The notes: generated by a model from the sequence alone, not told the origin. A DNA stretch of 64,000 nt from Geodermatophilus arenarius (GCF_042654585.1 NZ_JBHSGR010000012.1:1-64000); one strand, 5' to 3'. Numbered from the stretch's first letter, positions 1 through 8,772 are shown. Made by a program: numbers and translations.

Positions 1-1111
1 GCGCCCGGGCCCGGCCGGCGGCGGCGGCCAGCTCGCGGGCCAGCGCCTCGTCGGGACCGGCGGCCGCCAGCGCCCGGTCGAGCACCGCGGCGAGGTCGGC
101 GCCGGTCCGGGCGGTCCCGGCCAGCAGGCGGTGCGCCCGCCGGCGCTCGGCGGGCGTCGCCCGGCGCCACACCAGGCTGCGCAGCAGCGGGTGCCGGAAC
201 GCCAGGGCGTCCCCGTCGCGCACGACGACGCCCCGCTCCTCCGCGGCGTCCAGGGCCTCGGCCGGGTCGGTGCCCGACCGGGCCAGCGCGGCGGCGACCG
301 CGGCGGCGCTGCCGTCGTCGGCCGCGGCCAGCAGCAGCACCGCCTCCCGCGCCCCGGCCGACAGCCCGGCCAGCACCGGCTCGAACGCCCCGGACAGCGC
401 CGGACCGACCGGCAGGTCCGCGGGCGGCTGCTCGGTGCCCGCCCGCTGCGCCGGCGACAGGGCCGCGGCCACCTCCAGCAGCGCGAGCGGGACCCCGCCG
501 ACCCGGCCGGCCAGCCGGCGCGCCACGGCGGGTGCGACGGTCCCGGCCAGCAGCGTGCGGGCGTCGTCGGCGGGCAGGGCGGTCACCGGGAGCACCTCGG
601 CGCCGGGCAGCGGGCCGGCCCCCGGCCGCCGCGCCACCAGCACCGCGACCCGGTCCCCGTGCACCCGGCGCGCGGCGAACAGCAGCGCGGCCGCGGACTC
701 CGCGTCGGCCCACTGCAGGTCGTCGACCAGGACGAGCACCGGCGCGGCCGCCGCGGCAGCGGCCAGCAGCGAGAGGGTCCCGGCCGCGACGAGGTGCCGC
801 TCGCCCGGGACGTCGGCCGGCCCCCAGCCCAGCGCCGCGGCGAGCGCGGCCGCCTGGCCCGGCGGGACCTCCGGCAGCAGGGGGCGCAGCGGGCCGAGCA
901 GCTCCAGCAGGACGGCCTGCGGCAGCGTCGCCTCGGACTCGATCCCGCGGGCGCGCAGCACCGTGCACCCGGCGGCCCGCGCGGCCGCGGCCTCCAGCAG
1001 GGCGGTCTTGCCGATGCCGGCCTCGCCCTCGACGACGAGCAGGCCCGGCCGGCCCGCGCGGGCGTCGTCGAGGAGCCGGTCGACGCGCGCGAGCTCCGCC
1101 GCCCGGCCCAC
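1..1111 (-). CDS. Large LuxR/MalT-type ATP-binding regulator, 3' part outside window
   Basis: Reading leftward, the frame encodes the motif LVGRAAELARVDRLL, then a P-loop (EGEAGIGKTALL) and a Walker B-like run (VLVLVDDLQWAD). This is the N-terminal AAA/STAND ATPase of large LuxR-family (LAL) regulators. The usual C-terminal helix-turn-helix would lie beyond base 1, so the gene is cut by the window edge. The start is unclear. The conserved frame has a GTG at 1109-1111, inside the LVGR motif, and a far GTG at 1334-1336. An ATG at 1191-1193 is in the wrong frame. I use the GTG at 1111 as a minimum. It may be co-transcribed with the LuxR gene just upstream on the same strand. Family assignment is firm; the start is not. 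Confidence 0.75.
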   Translation of the reverse strand, partial: MGRAAELARVDRLLDDARAGRPGLLVVEGEAGIGKTALLEAAAARAAGCTVLRARGIESEATLPQAVLLELLGPLRPLLPEVPPGQAAALAAALGWGPADVPGERHLVAAGTLSLLAAAAAAAPVLVLVDDLQWADAESAAALLFAARRVHGDRVAVLVARRPGAGPLPGAEVLPVTALPADDARTLLAGTVAPAVARRLAGRVGGVPLALLEVAAALSPAQRAGTEQPPADLPVGPALSGAFEPVLAGLSAGAREAVLLLAAADDGSAAAVAAALARSGTDPAEALDAAEERGVVVRDGDALAFRHPLLRSLVWRRATPAERRRAHRLLAGTARTGADLAAVLDRALAAAGPDEALARELAAAAGRARA

Positions 1112-1191
1112 CAGGTCGCGGGTTTCCCCCGACGCGAGGGCGCCGCCACCGGCCGGAGGCTCGTCCGGCAGCCGCTCCGAGGGAGGACGCC

Positions 1192-1344
<153 letters not shown>

Positions 1345-1352
1345 CCCCCCGC

Positions 1353-2135
1353 TCAGCCGGCCGGCACGGCGGGGGCGGGCAGGATGCCCCGGCGCTGCGC
1401 CTCGAGGACCGCGGTCAGCCGGTCGTGGACGCCGAGCTTCCGGTACAGCCGCGCGGCGTGCGTGGTGACCGTGCGGGTCGAGCAGCCCAGCCGGTGCGCC
1501 GTCGCGGTCGCCGTCAGCCCCTCGGCCAGGCACAGCAGGACCGCCGTCTCCCGGCACGTGAGGCCCGCCGCGCGGGCGTGCGCGCCGCCGTCCCCGTCGC
1601 CGTCCTGCCAGGCCCGCACCGTCCGCACGTGCCGGTCCAGCGCCCGCAGCACCGGCGCGACGCCGTCGAGCAGCTCGAGGTCGGCCGCGGTGAAGTCGCG
1701 GCGGGGCCGGCCGAAGGCGAAGCCGCAGACCTCGGCCGGCCCGCCCCGCAGGGGCAGGCTGACCAGCTGGTCCCAGCCGCACACCGAGGCGATGACGCCC
1801 CGGGCGGGGGACCGGCGCCAGCTCTGCCAGCCGCCGGCCGCCTCCTGCGCCGTCGCGGGGGTGAGGTCCCCGGCCGCGACGGCGGTCAGCAGGGGGTGCG
1901 CCGAGCGCATGCGGTGTGTGGCGTCGACCAGCAGCTCGAGCTGGTCACCGGCGAGGCCGGTGGCGGTGATCTCCGTGGCGCCGGTGCGCCAGTCGGTGCG
2001 CTGCAGCACCGCGGCGGGCGCCTCCAGGCGGGGGCACAGGACGGCGAACACGGGGCCGGCGGGCAGCTGCGGGCCGACCATGCCGTCGAGCAGGCCCACC
2101 ACCAGGTCGGTGAGCTCCCGGACCACAGGCTCCAT
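1353..2135 (-). CDS. LuxR-family transcriptional regulator
   Basis: 260 residues. The C-terminal 65 are a clear LuxR/GerE helix-turn-helix (LTCRETAVLLCLAEGLT..AHRLGCSTRTVTTHAARLYRKLGV). The first 180 look like a GAF-type sensory fold, with no phospho-acceptor Asp motif of a response regulator. I chose the ATG at 2135 because GGAGG lies about seven bases upstream; a longer reading from 2291 has poor codon usage. It probably binds DNA as a dimer; the signal is unknown. Its upstream region is shared with the divergent gene at 2366 and contains a perfect 7+7 palindrome. Confidence 0.85.
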   Translation of the reverse strand: MEPVVRELTDLVVGLLDGMVGPQLPAGPVFAVLCPRLEAPAAVLQRTDWRTGATEITATGLAGDQLELLVDATHRMRSAHPLLTAVAAGDLTPATAQEAAGGWQSWRRSPARGVIASVCGWDQLVSLPLRGGPAEVCGFAFGRPRRDFTAADLELLDGVAPVLRALDRHVRTVRAWQDGDGDGGAHARAAGLTCRETAVLLCLAEGLTATATAHRLGCSTRTVTTHAARLYRKLGVHDRLTAVLEAQRRGILPAPAVPAG

Positions 2136-2282
2136 CGCCGGCCTCCGACGATCCCGCGGGCCCCCGCCGGTCCCGCGTCGGTCGCGTGTGCAGCCCTCTG
2201 TGCAGGACGAGCGTGGCCGCTCCCGCGGGTCGGCGTCAACGGAGATCCCCGCGCCGTCAAGGGGGCGCCGCACCCCGGCGCA

Positions 2283-2298
2283 TACGCACAAGTGCGTA
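2283..2298. promoter_or_regulatory. Palindromic operator candidate between divergent genes
   Basis: TACGCAC and GTGCGTA are perfect inverted repeats separated by AA. The site lies in the 230-base intergenic region between the LuxR gene (start 2135) and the gene at 2366. It would suit a dimeric regulator, perhaps the LuxR protein itself (inference). Confidence 0.5.
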
Positions 2299-2365
2299 CA
2301 GACGGTGCCGATCGGCCGTCCCTAGCGTCCGTGCCGCACCTACGGACCGAATACCAGGGGGAACC

Positions 2366-2746
2366 GTGTCTCTCCTCGTGCTGCACCTGCGGTGGAACGA
2401 CGTCGAGCCGGCGCAGTACGAGGTGCTGCGCCGCGCCCTGCCGGAGGACGTCGACCGGCCGCCGCACTGCCTGTCCCGCCGGCACGTCCGGCAGCCCCGG
2501 TCGGTGATGGTCTACGAGGTGTGGGAGGACGCCCGGGCCGCCGAGGACGAGCTGGCCCGCATCCGCGCCCTGGTCGACGCCGGCCCCGAGCAGCCGCAGC
2601 GCGTCGTGTTCGTGCTGCCGGACGTGTTCGCCGCGGGCTTCCCCCGCCGGCCCGCCCGCCCGGCGGCCGCGCCGGAGGCCGTCGGCGCGCCGGTCGTCCC
2701 GGCGCCGCGGCAGCCGGACTCCCCCGTCACGGTGCCGACGGCCTGA
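2366..2746 (+). CDS. Hypothetical small alpha/beta protein
   Basis: 126 residues from a GTG preceded by AGGGGGA. The first 95 residues alternate strand- and helix-like stretches (SLLVLHLRWNDVEPAQYEVLRRAL; VMVYEVWEDARAAEDELARI; RVVFVLPDVF). This resembles a ferredoxin-like/dimeric alpha-beta barrel plan, as in small monooxygenase-like (ABM) proteins, though no signature residue proves it. The last 35 residues are Pro/Ala-rich and probably disordered. It is divergent from the LuxR gene and may be its target, since the palindrome at 2283-2298 lies in the shared upstream region. No known function. Confidence 0.7.
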   Translation: MSLLVLHLRWNDVEPAQYEVLRRALPEDVDRPPHCLSRRHVRQPRSVMVYEVWEDARAAEDELARIRALVDAGPEQPQRVVFVLPDVFAAGFPRRPARPAAAPEAVGAPVVPAPRQPDSPVTVPTA

Positions 2747-3512
2747 GCGCCGGGACCTCCGCCGGGGGCCGCCCCCGCAGGTGCTCGGCGAACCAGGCGT
2801 CGGTCCGGGCCCAGGCGTCGGCCGCGGCGGCGGGGTCCGGCCGGATCCGCAGCGCGTCCCGCAGCAGGGGGCGCAGCACCCGCGGGCCGACCGGGGCGTC
2901 GTGCAGGAAGCCGTGGCCGGCGCCCGGGTACTCGCGGACGTCGTGCCGGACGCCGACCCGGGTCAGCACCGTCGCGAGCTCCGCGGCGGTGCCGCGCAGG
3001 CCCGGGTCGCGGCCGCCGTAGCCGGCCACCACGGGGCAGGCGCCGAGCAGCGTGGTGTGCGGGTCCCGCGGCAGCCGCGCGTAGAACACCGCCGCGGCGT
3101 CGAAGCCGCGGGCCGCCAGGTGCAGCGCCAGTCCGCCGCCGACGCTGGACCCCAGCACGCCGACCCGGCCGGTGCAGTCCGGTCGCGCGGCCAGGTGGGC
3201 GCGGGCCGCCTCGGCGTCGGCGAACGGGCGCCCCCCGCCGGCGTCCACCGCGCGGAACGTCGGGACCAGGGCCCGCCGCGCGCCGCCGTCGGTGAACAGG
3301 TCCGGCACGAGCGTCAGGCAGCCGGCGGCGGCCATCCGCTGCGCCTGCCGCCGCACCACGCCGTCGACGCCGAAGGCCTCGTGCAGCAGCACCACACCGG
3401 GCCACGGCCCCGGGCCGTCGGGCACGGCGAGCAGCCCGCGCAGCCCCGGCGTCCCGCCCGGACCCGGGGGGATCGCGACGCCGGTCAGGGTGATCCGCTG
3501 GGCGTCGGTCAC
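2727..3512 (-). CDS. Dienelactone hydrolase family protein
   Basis: 261 residues, alpha/beta hydrolase fold. GVVLLHEAFGVDGVVRRQAQRMAAAG is the typical start of a dienelactone hydrolase. The nucleophile elbow reads GVLGSSVGGG, so the usual Cys of this family is replaced by Ser. The acid (GGRDPGLRG) and His (GAGHGFLHD) motifs are in place. It should hydrolyse a lactone or ester in the cytoplasm; the substrate is unknown. GTG at 3512 has GGGGGAGG upstream. The 3' end overlaps the convergent gene at 2366-2746 by 20 bases. A flavin monooxygenase starts divergently 100 bases away, which would suit an aromatic-ring degradation pair (inference). Confidence 0.88.
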   Translation of the reverse strand: MTDAQRITLTGVAIPPGPGGTPGLRGLLAVPDGPGPWPGVVLLHEAFGVDGVVRRQAQRMAAAGCLTLVPDLFTDGGARRALVPTFRAVDAGGGRPFADAEAARAHLAARPDCTGRVGVLGSSVGGGLALHLAARGFDAAAVFYARLPRDPHTTLLGACPVVAGYGGRDPGLRGTAAELATVLTRVGVRHDVREYPGAGHGFLHDAPVGPRVLRPLLRDALRIRPDPAAAADAWARTDAWFAEHLRGRPPAEVPALRPSAP

Positions 3513-3614
3513 GGGCGGCCTCCCCCGGTGCTGCGGTCGGTGCCCGCCGATGCTGGCAGACGGGAGGACGGCAGGGGCTTGGCGCGCGCCGCCGGGTGTG
3601 AGGCAATCCCGGGC

Positions 3615-4793
3615 ATGACGCGCGCGATCGTGGTCGGCGGCGGGGTCGCGGGGCCGGTGACGGCCATGGCGCTGCAGCGGGTGGGGATCGAGGCGACGGT
3701 GCACGAGGCCCACCCGGCTCCCGAGGGGGACGTGGGGACCTGGCTCGGCGTGCAGGTCAACGGGCTGGACGCGCTGCGCGCCGTCGGCGCCGAGGACGCC
3801 GTCCGGGCGGCGGGGTTCCCCACGCACACCATCGAGTTCCGCAGCGGGACCGGCCGGGTCCTGGGCTCGTCCACCACCGGGGACACGGAGGGACGGCGCG
3901 ACGCGGGCATCTCGGTGAAGCGCTCGGACCTCTACCGGACCCTGCACGCGGAGGCGCTCCGGCGGGGCGTGGAGATCCGCTACCGCTCCCGCCTGACCGG
4001 GGCGGAGGACACCGCCGCCGGGGTCACCGCGGAGTTCGCCGACGGCCGCACGGAGACCGCGGACCTGCTCGTCGGCGCGGACGGCGTGCGGTCGGCGGTG
4101 CGGCCGCTGGTCGCCCCGGACGCCCCGCCGCCCCGGTTCGTGCCCGTGCTGGTCACCGCCGGGTACTCCTCGCACGTGCCGGCCGACGCCGAGGTGGGCC
4201 GGCTGACCATGGTCTTCGGCCGCCGCTGCTTCGCCGGGTACCTCGCCGCGCCGGACGGCGGCACGTGGTGGTTCGCCAACCCGCCGCTCACCCGGGAGCC
4301 GGCCGACGGCGAGGTCGCCGGCACGCCCGACCCGCGGTGGCGGGCGCTGCTCTACGACCTGCTCCGCGGCGACCGGTCGCCGCTGGTGGACCTGGTGGAG
4401 GCCACCCCCGGGCCGCTGCGCGGGTGGACGACGCACGACGTGCCCACCGTGCCCCGCTGGTCCCGCGGCCGCACCGTGCTGGTCGGCGACGCCGCGCACG
4501 CGACCTCGCCGGCCTCGGGCCAGGGCTCGTCGCTGGCCATGGAGGACGCCGTCGTCCTCGCCGCGTGCCTGCGCGACCTGCCGCTCGACGACGCCCTGCG
4601 CGCCTTCGAGGAGCGGCGGCGGGCGCGCGCGGAGCGGGTGGTCGCCCAGGGCTTCCGCCGGAGCAGCGCGAAGCCGCCGCCGGCCGTGGGCCGCGCCGTC
4701 CGCGACGCCGTCCTGCCGCTGGTGCTGCGCCGCCACGACCCGGCGGCGTGGGTGCGGACCCACCGGGTCGAGCCGCTCGTCGGGACCGGGTGA
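3615..4793 (+). CDS. FAD-dependent aromatic monooxygenase
   Basis: 392 residues, class A flavoprotein hydroxylase. The N-terminal dinucleotide motif (IVVGGGVAGPVTAMAL), the DG motif (LLVGADGVRSAVR, about 150-165) and the second FAD motif (VLVGDAAHATSPASGQGSSLAMEDA, about 290-315) are all in the expected order. These enzymes use NAD(P)H and oxygen to hydroxylate or epoxidise a substrate. No signal or membrane segment is present. The ATG at 3615 has only a distant GTGAGG. It is divergent from the dienelactone hydrolase gene. Confidence 0.9.
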   Translation: MTRAIVVGGGVAGPVTAMALQRVGIEATVHEAHPAPEGDVGTWLGVQVNGLDALRAVGAEDAVRAAGFPTHTIEFRSGTGRVLGSSTTGDTEGRRDAGISVKRSDLYRTLHAEALRRGVEIRYRSRLTGAEDTAAGVTAEFADGRTETADLLVGADGVRSAVRPLVAPDAPPPRFVPVLVTAGYSSHVPADAEVGRLTMVFGRRCFAGYLAAPDGGTWWFANPPLTREPADGEVAGTPDPRWRALLYDLLRGDRSPLVDLVEATPGPLRGWTTHDVPTVPRWSRGRTVLVGDAAHATSPASGQGSSLAMEDAVVLAACLRDLPLDDALRAFEERRRARAERVVAQGFRRSSAKPPPAVGRAVRDAVLPLVLRRHDPAAWVRTHRVEPLVGTG

Positions 4794-4862
4794 CCGCCGT
4801 CACCCGCTCGGGCCGGCGTCGTTGAGCCCGGCGACCTGCCCCCGGCCCCGATGGAGTGGTCC

Positions 4863-5717
4863 GTGCGCCGACTGCTGACCGTCCTGCTCGCCGCGCTCGC
4901 CGGCGTCCTGCTCGTCGTCCCCCCGGCCTCGGCCGCGCCCCCGGGGCCGCTGCGCTACGTCGCGCTCGGCGACTCCTACAGCGCGGCCTCCGGCGTGCTG
5001 CCCCCGGACCCCACCGCCGCGCCGCAGTGCCTGCGCTCCACCCGCAACTACCCGCACCTGATCGCGCAGGCGACCGGCGCGCAGCTGACCGACGTCACCT
5101 GCGGCGGCGCGGACACCTCGGACCTCACCACCGCGCAGCACCCCGGCGTGCCGCCCCAGCTCCAGGCGCTGTCCCCGGACACCCAGCTGGTCACCATGAC
5201 CATCGGCGGCAACGACAGCGGTGTGTTCATCGAGTCGATCCTGCGCTGCGGCACCGCCGGGCTGCTGACGCTGGGCCGCGGCAGCCCGTGCCGCGACACC
5301 TACGGCACCTCGTTCGAGGACACCGTCCGCACCACCACCTACCCGGCGCTGGTGCAGGCGCTGTCGGCGGTGCGCGAGGCCGCGCCGCGGGCCCGGGTCG
5401 CGATCCTCGGTTACCCCGCCATCCTCCCGCCGACCGGCGGCTGCTTCGACCGGATGCCGATCGCCGAGGGCGACGTCCCCTACCTGCACTCCCTGCAGAC
5501 CACGCTCGACGACGCCGTCCGGCGCGCGGCCGCGGCCACGGGTGTCACCTACGTCGACCTGTCCCGCGCCTCGGCCGGGCACGACGCCTGTCAGCCGATC
5601 GGCGTCCGCTGGGTCGAGCCGGTGCTGCAGGGCACCAACGCGGTGGTCGTGCACCCGAACGCGCTCGGCGAGGCGGAGATGGCCGCCCGGGTGATGTCGG
5701 TGCTGCGCCTGGGCTGA
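4863..5717 (+). CDS. Secreted SGNH/GDSL esterase or lipase
   Basis: About 284 residues. A Sec signal peptide (RRLLTVLLAALAGVLLVVPPASA) is followed by block I (ALGDSYSAASG, catalytic Ser), a GGxDTSDL segment, block III (IGGNDSG) and the C-terminal His block (VVVHPNALGEAEMA). This is the actinobacterial secreted lipase type with disulfide-pairing cysteines. I prefer the GTG at 4863 because GGAG lies six bases upstream; the in-frame ATG at 4851 has no ribosome site. A strong hairpin follows the stop. The product probably cleaves esters outside the cell. Confidence 0.9.
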   Translation: MRRLLTVLLAALAGVLLVVPPASAAPPGPLRYVALGDSYSAASGVLPPDPTAAPQCLRSTRNYPHLIAQATGAQLTDVTCGGADTSDLTTAQHPGVPPQLQALSPDTQLVTMTIGGNDSGVFIESILRCGTAGLLTLGRGSPCRDTYGTSFEDTVRTTTYPALVQALSAVREAAPRARVAILGYPAILPPTGGCFDRMPIAEGDVPYLHSLQTTLDDAVRRAAAATGVTYVDLSRASAGHDACQPIGVRWVEPVLQGTNAVVVHPNALGEAEMAARVMSVLRLG

Positions 5718-5729
5718 CCCGGCTCCCGC

Positions 5730-5764
5730 ACCCCGCCGGCGGCGTGGCGCGCCGCCGGCGGGGT
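5730..5764. terminator. Strong hairpin after the esterase gene
   Basis: ACCCCGCCGGCGGC (5730-5743) and GCCGCCGGCGGGGT (5751-5764) are perfect 14-base inverted repeats around a 7-base loop. There is no T-tract, as is common for actinobacterial terminators. It ends the esterase transcript before the small gene at 5799. Confidence 0.65.
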
Positions 5765-5798
5765 ACGGGCGGGACACCACCAGACCGGAGGAGGACCG

Positions 5799-5954
5799 AT
5801 GAGCGAGACCGACCCGACCCCGCAGGCCGGCCCGGAGGACGAGGGCTCGCACGCGAGCGTCGGCCCGGACGTCGCCCACGCCGGCGGCGGTCGCACCGAG
5901 GGCGAGACCTCGGTCGACGACGCGATGGGCGCGGAGGCCGACCCGCCGCACTGA
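5799..5954 (+). CDS. Acidic 51-residue hypothetical protein
   Basis: ATG at 5799 sits seven bases after GGAGGAGG, one of the strongest ribosome sites in the window. The product is rich in Asp, Glu, Gly and Pro, with no hydrophobic run, and is probably disordered. Codon third positions are nearly all G/C. I recognise no family. Confidence 0.6.
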   Translation: MSETDPTPQAGPEDEGSHASVGPDVAHAGGGRTEGETSVDDAMGAEADPPH

Positions 5955-6009
5955 GCCGCCCGCGGTGGGTCGGGCGCCGACGGAGGGGCCCGTCCACCGG
6001 GCGGGCCGG

Positions 6010-6045
6010 GACGGGGACGGGGACGTGGACGTGGACGTGGACGTG
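6010..6045 (+). repeat. Hexanucleotide repeat GACGGG x2 / GACGTG x4
   Basis: Six tandem six-base units just upstream of the ATG at 6058. They are in frame with it and would encode Gly/Val-Asp repeats if translation began at an earlier GTG such as 5965. Confidence 0.8.
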
Positions 6046-6057
6046 CGCAGGCTGGTG

Positions 6058-6672
6058 ATGGGCGACTGGACGCCCGTGCTGAGGGACGGCATCGACGTCC
6101 TGCGGCTGGTGCTGCTCGTGGGCGGGCTCGCCTACGCGGCGGCGGGGCGGGCGGGGGACGCGGCGGTCCTGCTGTTCCTGGGGGCGGTCACGGTCCTGGC
6201 GCGGCTGGTCGACCTGCCGCGGGTGTACGACCTCGCGCTGACCCTGGGGATGGTCCTGCAGGGGTTCGGCGAGACGCTGGGCCTCTACGACCGGTTCGTC
6301 CGCTTCGACGACCTGGTGCACGTCACGCTGCCGATGCTGACCGCGCCCGTCGTCTACATCGCGCTCGCCCGCCTCGACGTCGTCCCCGACCCCCGCGACG
6401 AGACCCACCTGCGCCACTACGTCGGGATCGCGGTCGTCACGACGGCCCTCGGCGTCACGATCGGGGCGCTGTGGGAGGTGTACGAGTGGCGGTCCGACGC
6501 GTGGTTCGGCACGCGTCTGTCGGAGGGCAACGACGACACCAACGGCGACCTCGTCCGCGACACCCTCGGCTCCCTGGTCGGTGCGGCGCTGCTGGTGGCG
6601 TGGGCCCGCTTCGGCTGGGGGTCGGTCCGCCGGATCCCGGGGGTGAACACCCACGAGGAGGTCAGTGCCTGA
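6058..6672 (+). CDS. YjdF-like (DUF2238-type) membrane protein
   Basis: 204 residues with about five or six membrane segments. The pattern RFVRFDDLVH, then IGALWEVYEWRSDAWFG, then NDTNGDLVRDTLGSLVGA, matches the YjdF/DUF2238 inner-membrane family: conserved acidic residues at helix ends and a W-E-x-x-E-W motif. Function is unknown in the family. ATG at 6058 is used; an in-frame GTG at 5965 would add an Asp-rich repeat. The stop overlaps the start of the next gene (GTG at 6665), so the two are translationally coupled. Confidence 0.75.
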   Translation: MGDWTPVLRDGIDVLRLVLLVGGLAYAAAGRAGDAAVLLFLGAVTVLARLVDLPRVYDLALTLGMVLQGFGETLGLYDRFVRFDDLVHVTLPMLTAPVVYIALARLDVVPDPRDETHLRHYVGIAVVTTALGVTIGALWEVYEWRSDAWFGTRLSEGNDDTNGDLVRDTLGSLVGAALLVAWARFGWGSVRRIPGVNTHEEVSA

Positions 6673-7471
6673 GCGGCACCCGTGCACCGTGCTCACCCGC
6701 CGGCGGCTGCTCCTGGCGGCGGGCCGGGTCGCCGGGGCGGCCCTCCTGACCGGCTGCGCGGTCCGGCTCCCCGGCGCACCCGGCGCACCCGGCGCCGAGG
6801 GGGCCGCCGTCCTGACCGCCCGCCCGACCGCGCCACCGGACCTCCCGCCGCCGCCACCGGGCACCTCCGCGCTGGGCCTGGAGGAGACGCGCGACCCCCT
6901 GCTGCACGTCCCGGCCGCCGGGGTCCCCGGCCCGGCGCCGCTCGTCGTCGTCCTGCACGGCGCGGGGGGTGACGCCGCCGCCGGGCTCGGGCTGCTGCAG
7001 TCCCTCGCCGACGAGCGCGGCCTGGTGCTGCTCGCCCCGGCCTCCCGGGGCTCGACCTGGGACGCCGTCCTGCGCGCCTACGGGCCCGACGTCGCCGGGA
7101 TCGACCGTGCGCTGACCGCCGTCCTCCGGCGGGTGCCGGTCGACGCCGGCCGGGTGGCCGTCGCCGGCTTCTCCGACGGCGCGTCCTACGCGCTCGGGCT
7201 GGGGCTGGCCAACGGCCTGCTGTTCCGGCGGGTCGTCGCCTTCTCACCGGGGTTCGTGCCCCCGGCGGCGCGCACGGGGCGGCCGCCTGTCTTCGTGTCC
7301 CACGGGACCGCCGACGACGTCCTGCCGGTCGAGCGGACCAGCCGCGAGATCGTCCCCGCGCTCCGCGACGACGGGTACGACGTCACCTACCGCGAGTTCG
7401 CCGGCGGTCACGTCGTCCCGCCCGAGGTCGCCCGGGAGGCGGTCGACCGGCTCGGCGGGACCGGCGACTGA
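6665..7471 (+). CDS. Exported lipoprotein esterase (PHB depolymerase/feruloyl esterase type)
   Basis: 268 residues. The N-terminus has twin arginines (RRRLLLAAG) and a lipobox (LLTGC, about residue 31), so it is likely lipidated outside the membrane. After a Pro-rich linker come an oxyanion strand (PLVVVLHGAGG), the nucleophile elbow (VAGFSDGASYALGL), an Asp (SHGTADDVLPV) and a His (FAGGHVVPPE). That is the alpha/beta hydrolase plan of PHB-depolymerase-like esterases. It starts with GTG, overlapping the preceding stop by eight bases. Confidence 0.85.
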   Translation: MPERHPCTVLTRRRLLLAAGRVAGAALLTGCAVRLPGAPGAPGAEGAAVLTARPTAPPDLPPPPPGTSALGLEETRDPLLHVPAAGVPGPAPLVVVLHGAGGDAAAGLGLLQSLADERGLVLLAPASRGSTWDAVLRAYGPDVAGIDRALTAVLRRVPVDAGRVAVAGFSDGASYALGLGLANGLLFRRVVAFSPGFVPPAARTGRPPVFVSHGTADDVLPVERTSREIVPALRDDGYDVTYREFAGGHVVPPEVAREAVDRLGGTGD

Positions 7472-7478
7472 CCGGCCG

Positions 7479-8183
7479 TCAGCCGACCTCCCCGGCGAGC
7501 CGGCGGAGCGGGCCGGACCAGGCCCCGGGGTGGGTCCAGACGAAGCTGTGCGCCCCCGGCACGGACGCGAACCGGCCGTCCCGGGCCAGCCGGCACAGCG
7601 CGCGGGCCCACTCCGCGGTGCACAGCAGGTCGTCCGCGCCGTGCAGCACGAGCACCGGGACGGCCAGCCGGGGGACGACGTCCTCGAGCCGGTCGGCCAG
7701 GTGGGCCCGGACGGCGTGCAGGACCCGGCGCGTGCCGGCCCGCTGCCGTTCCGGCCGGTGGGCCTCGTCGAGGTCCGGCGGCTCCCGCCGGTGGTTGCGG
7801 TACCAGGCCCGCAGCACCCCGCCGAGGCTGCGGAACGCCGGGTCGACCGTCGGGCTGGCCAGGACCAGGCCCCGCACGCCGGCCGGGCGGTGGAGCGCGG
7901 CCCGTGCCGCGACCTGGGTGCCGCCGGAGTGTCCGACCAGCACCACGCGGTCCAGTCCCGCGCCGGCGAGCCAGGCCACCAGCGCGTCCCCGAACTCGGC
8001 GACGTCCAGCTCGTGCGGTGGCTCCCCGCTGCCCGAGAAGCCCGGCAGCTCCACCAGGTGCGCCCGCGTCCACGCCCCGAGCGCGCGCAGGGCGGGGACG
8101 AGGTAGTCGCTCACGCCGATGCCCTGCACCAGCACCACCTCGGCGACGCCGTCGCGCGGCGTGCCCGCCGAGCGGCTGTGCAT
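7479..8183 (-). CDS. Alpha/beta hydrolase
   Basis: At least 234 residues. Motifs: oxyanion region VVLVQGIGVSDYLVPAL, nucleophile elbow VVLVGHSGGTQVAA, Asp in LVLHGADDLLCT, His in VPGAHSFVWTHP. No signal peptide from this start. The reading frame stays open upstream and still looks protein-like (GCQLSTDLLPADRETPLG), but contains no ATG or GTG near it, so the true start may be a rarer codon up to about 100 bases upstream. Convergent with the lipoprotein esterase (seven-base gap). Substrate unknown. Confidence 0.8.
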   Translation of the reverse strand: MHSRSAGTPRDGVAEVVLVQGIGVSDYLVPALRALGAWTRAHLVELPGFSGSGEPPHELDVAEFGDALVAWLAGAGLDRVVLVGHSGGTQVAARAALHRPAGVRGLVLASPTVDPAFRSLGGVLRAWYRNHRREPPDLDEAHRPERQRAGTRRVLHAVRAHLADRLEDVVPRLAVPVLVLHGADDLLCTAEWARALCRLARDGRFASVPGAHSFVWTHPGAWSGPLRRLAGEVG

Positions 8184-8391
8184 CCGCCCGAGCGGGGTCT
8201 CCCGGTCGGCCGGGAGGAGGTCGGTCGACAGCTGGCACCCCCGGTGGCCGGACGGCGTGCGCGAGGACTCGGCGCGGTCGCGGACCAGTGTGACCGCGCC
8301 CCCTCCCGCGTGCGCGACGTGCGGGCGGCTGGTTGGCTCGCGGCAGGCGGCCCAGCAGGCCGGCCGCCGGGGTCGGGGAGTGGAGACCACC

Positions 8392-8772
8392 GTGGCCAGG
8401 ACCATCGCAGGGATGTCCAAGCAGACGGCGGCGCGGGCGCTCGGCGGCGCCGGCATGGCGTTCGGGGCGGTCAGCGTCCTCGCCCCGCGGGCGGTCGCCG
8501 CGGGGTACGGCGTCCCCCCGACGCCGCAGGGGCTGCAGCTGCAGCGGCTGTTCGGCAGCCGCGCGCTGGCCCTCTCGGTGGCGGGGTTGACGGCGCGGAC
8601 CCAGGAGGAGGTGGACCGGGGGCTGCTGCTGGTCGCCACGGCGAACCTCCTCGACGTGCTCACCGCGCTGGTCGCGGCCCGCGGCTCGGGCCGGTCGACC
8701 ACGGTGCGGGCGGTGGCCAGCTCGGTCGTCTACGGCGGGGCCGCGCTGGCGGTGCGGGCGATGGAGCCCTGA
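8392..8772 (+). CDS. Small membrane protein, about four helices
   Basis: 126 residues from a GTG with GGAG six bases upstream; an ATG at 8413 is also possible. Hydrophobic stretches (GGAGMAFGAVSVLAPRAVAAGYG, ALALSVAGL, LLLVATANLLDVLTALV, ASSVVYGGAALAV) suggest four membrane passes, like DUF4267-type small proteins. No function can be assigned. The stop overlaps the start of the next gene. Confidence 0.65.
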   Translation: MARTIAGMSKQTAARALGGAGMAFGAVSVLAPRAVAAGYGVPPTPQGLQLQRLFGSRALALSVAGLTARTQEEVDRGLLLVATANLLDVLTALVAARGSGRSTTVRAVASSVVYGGAALAVRAMEP

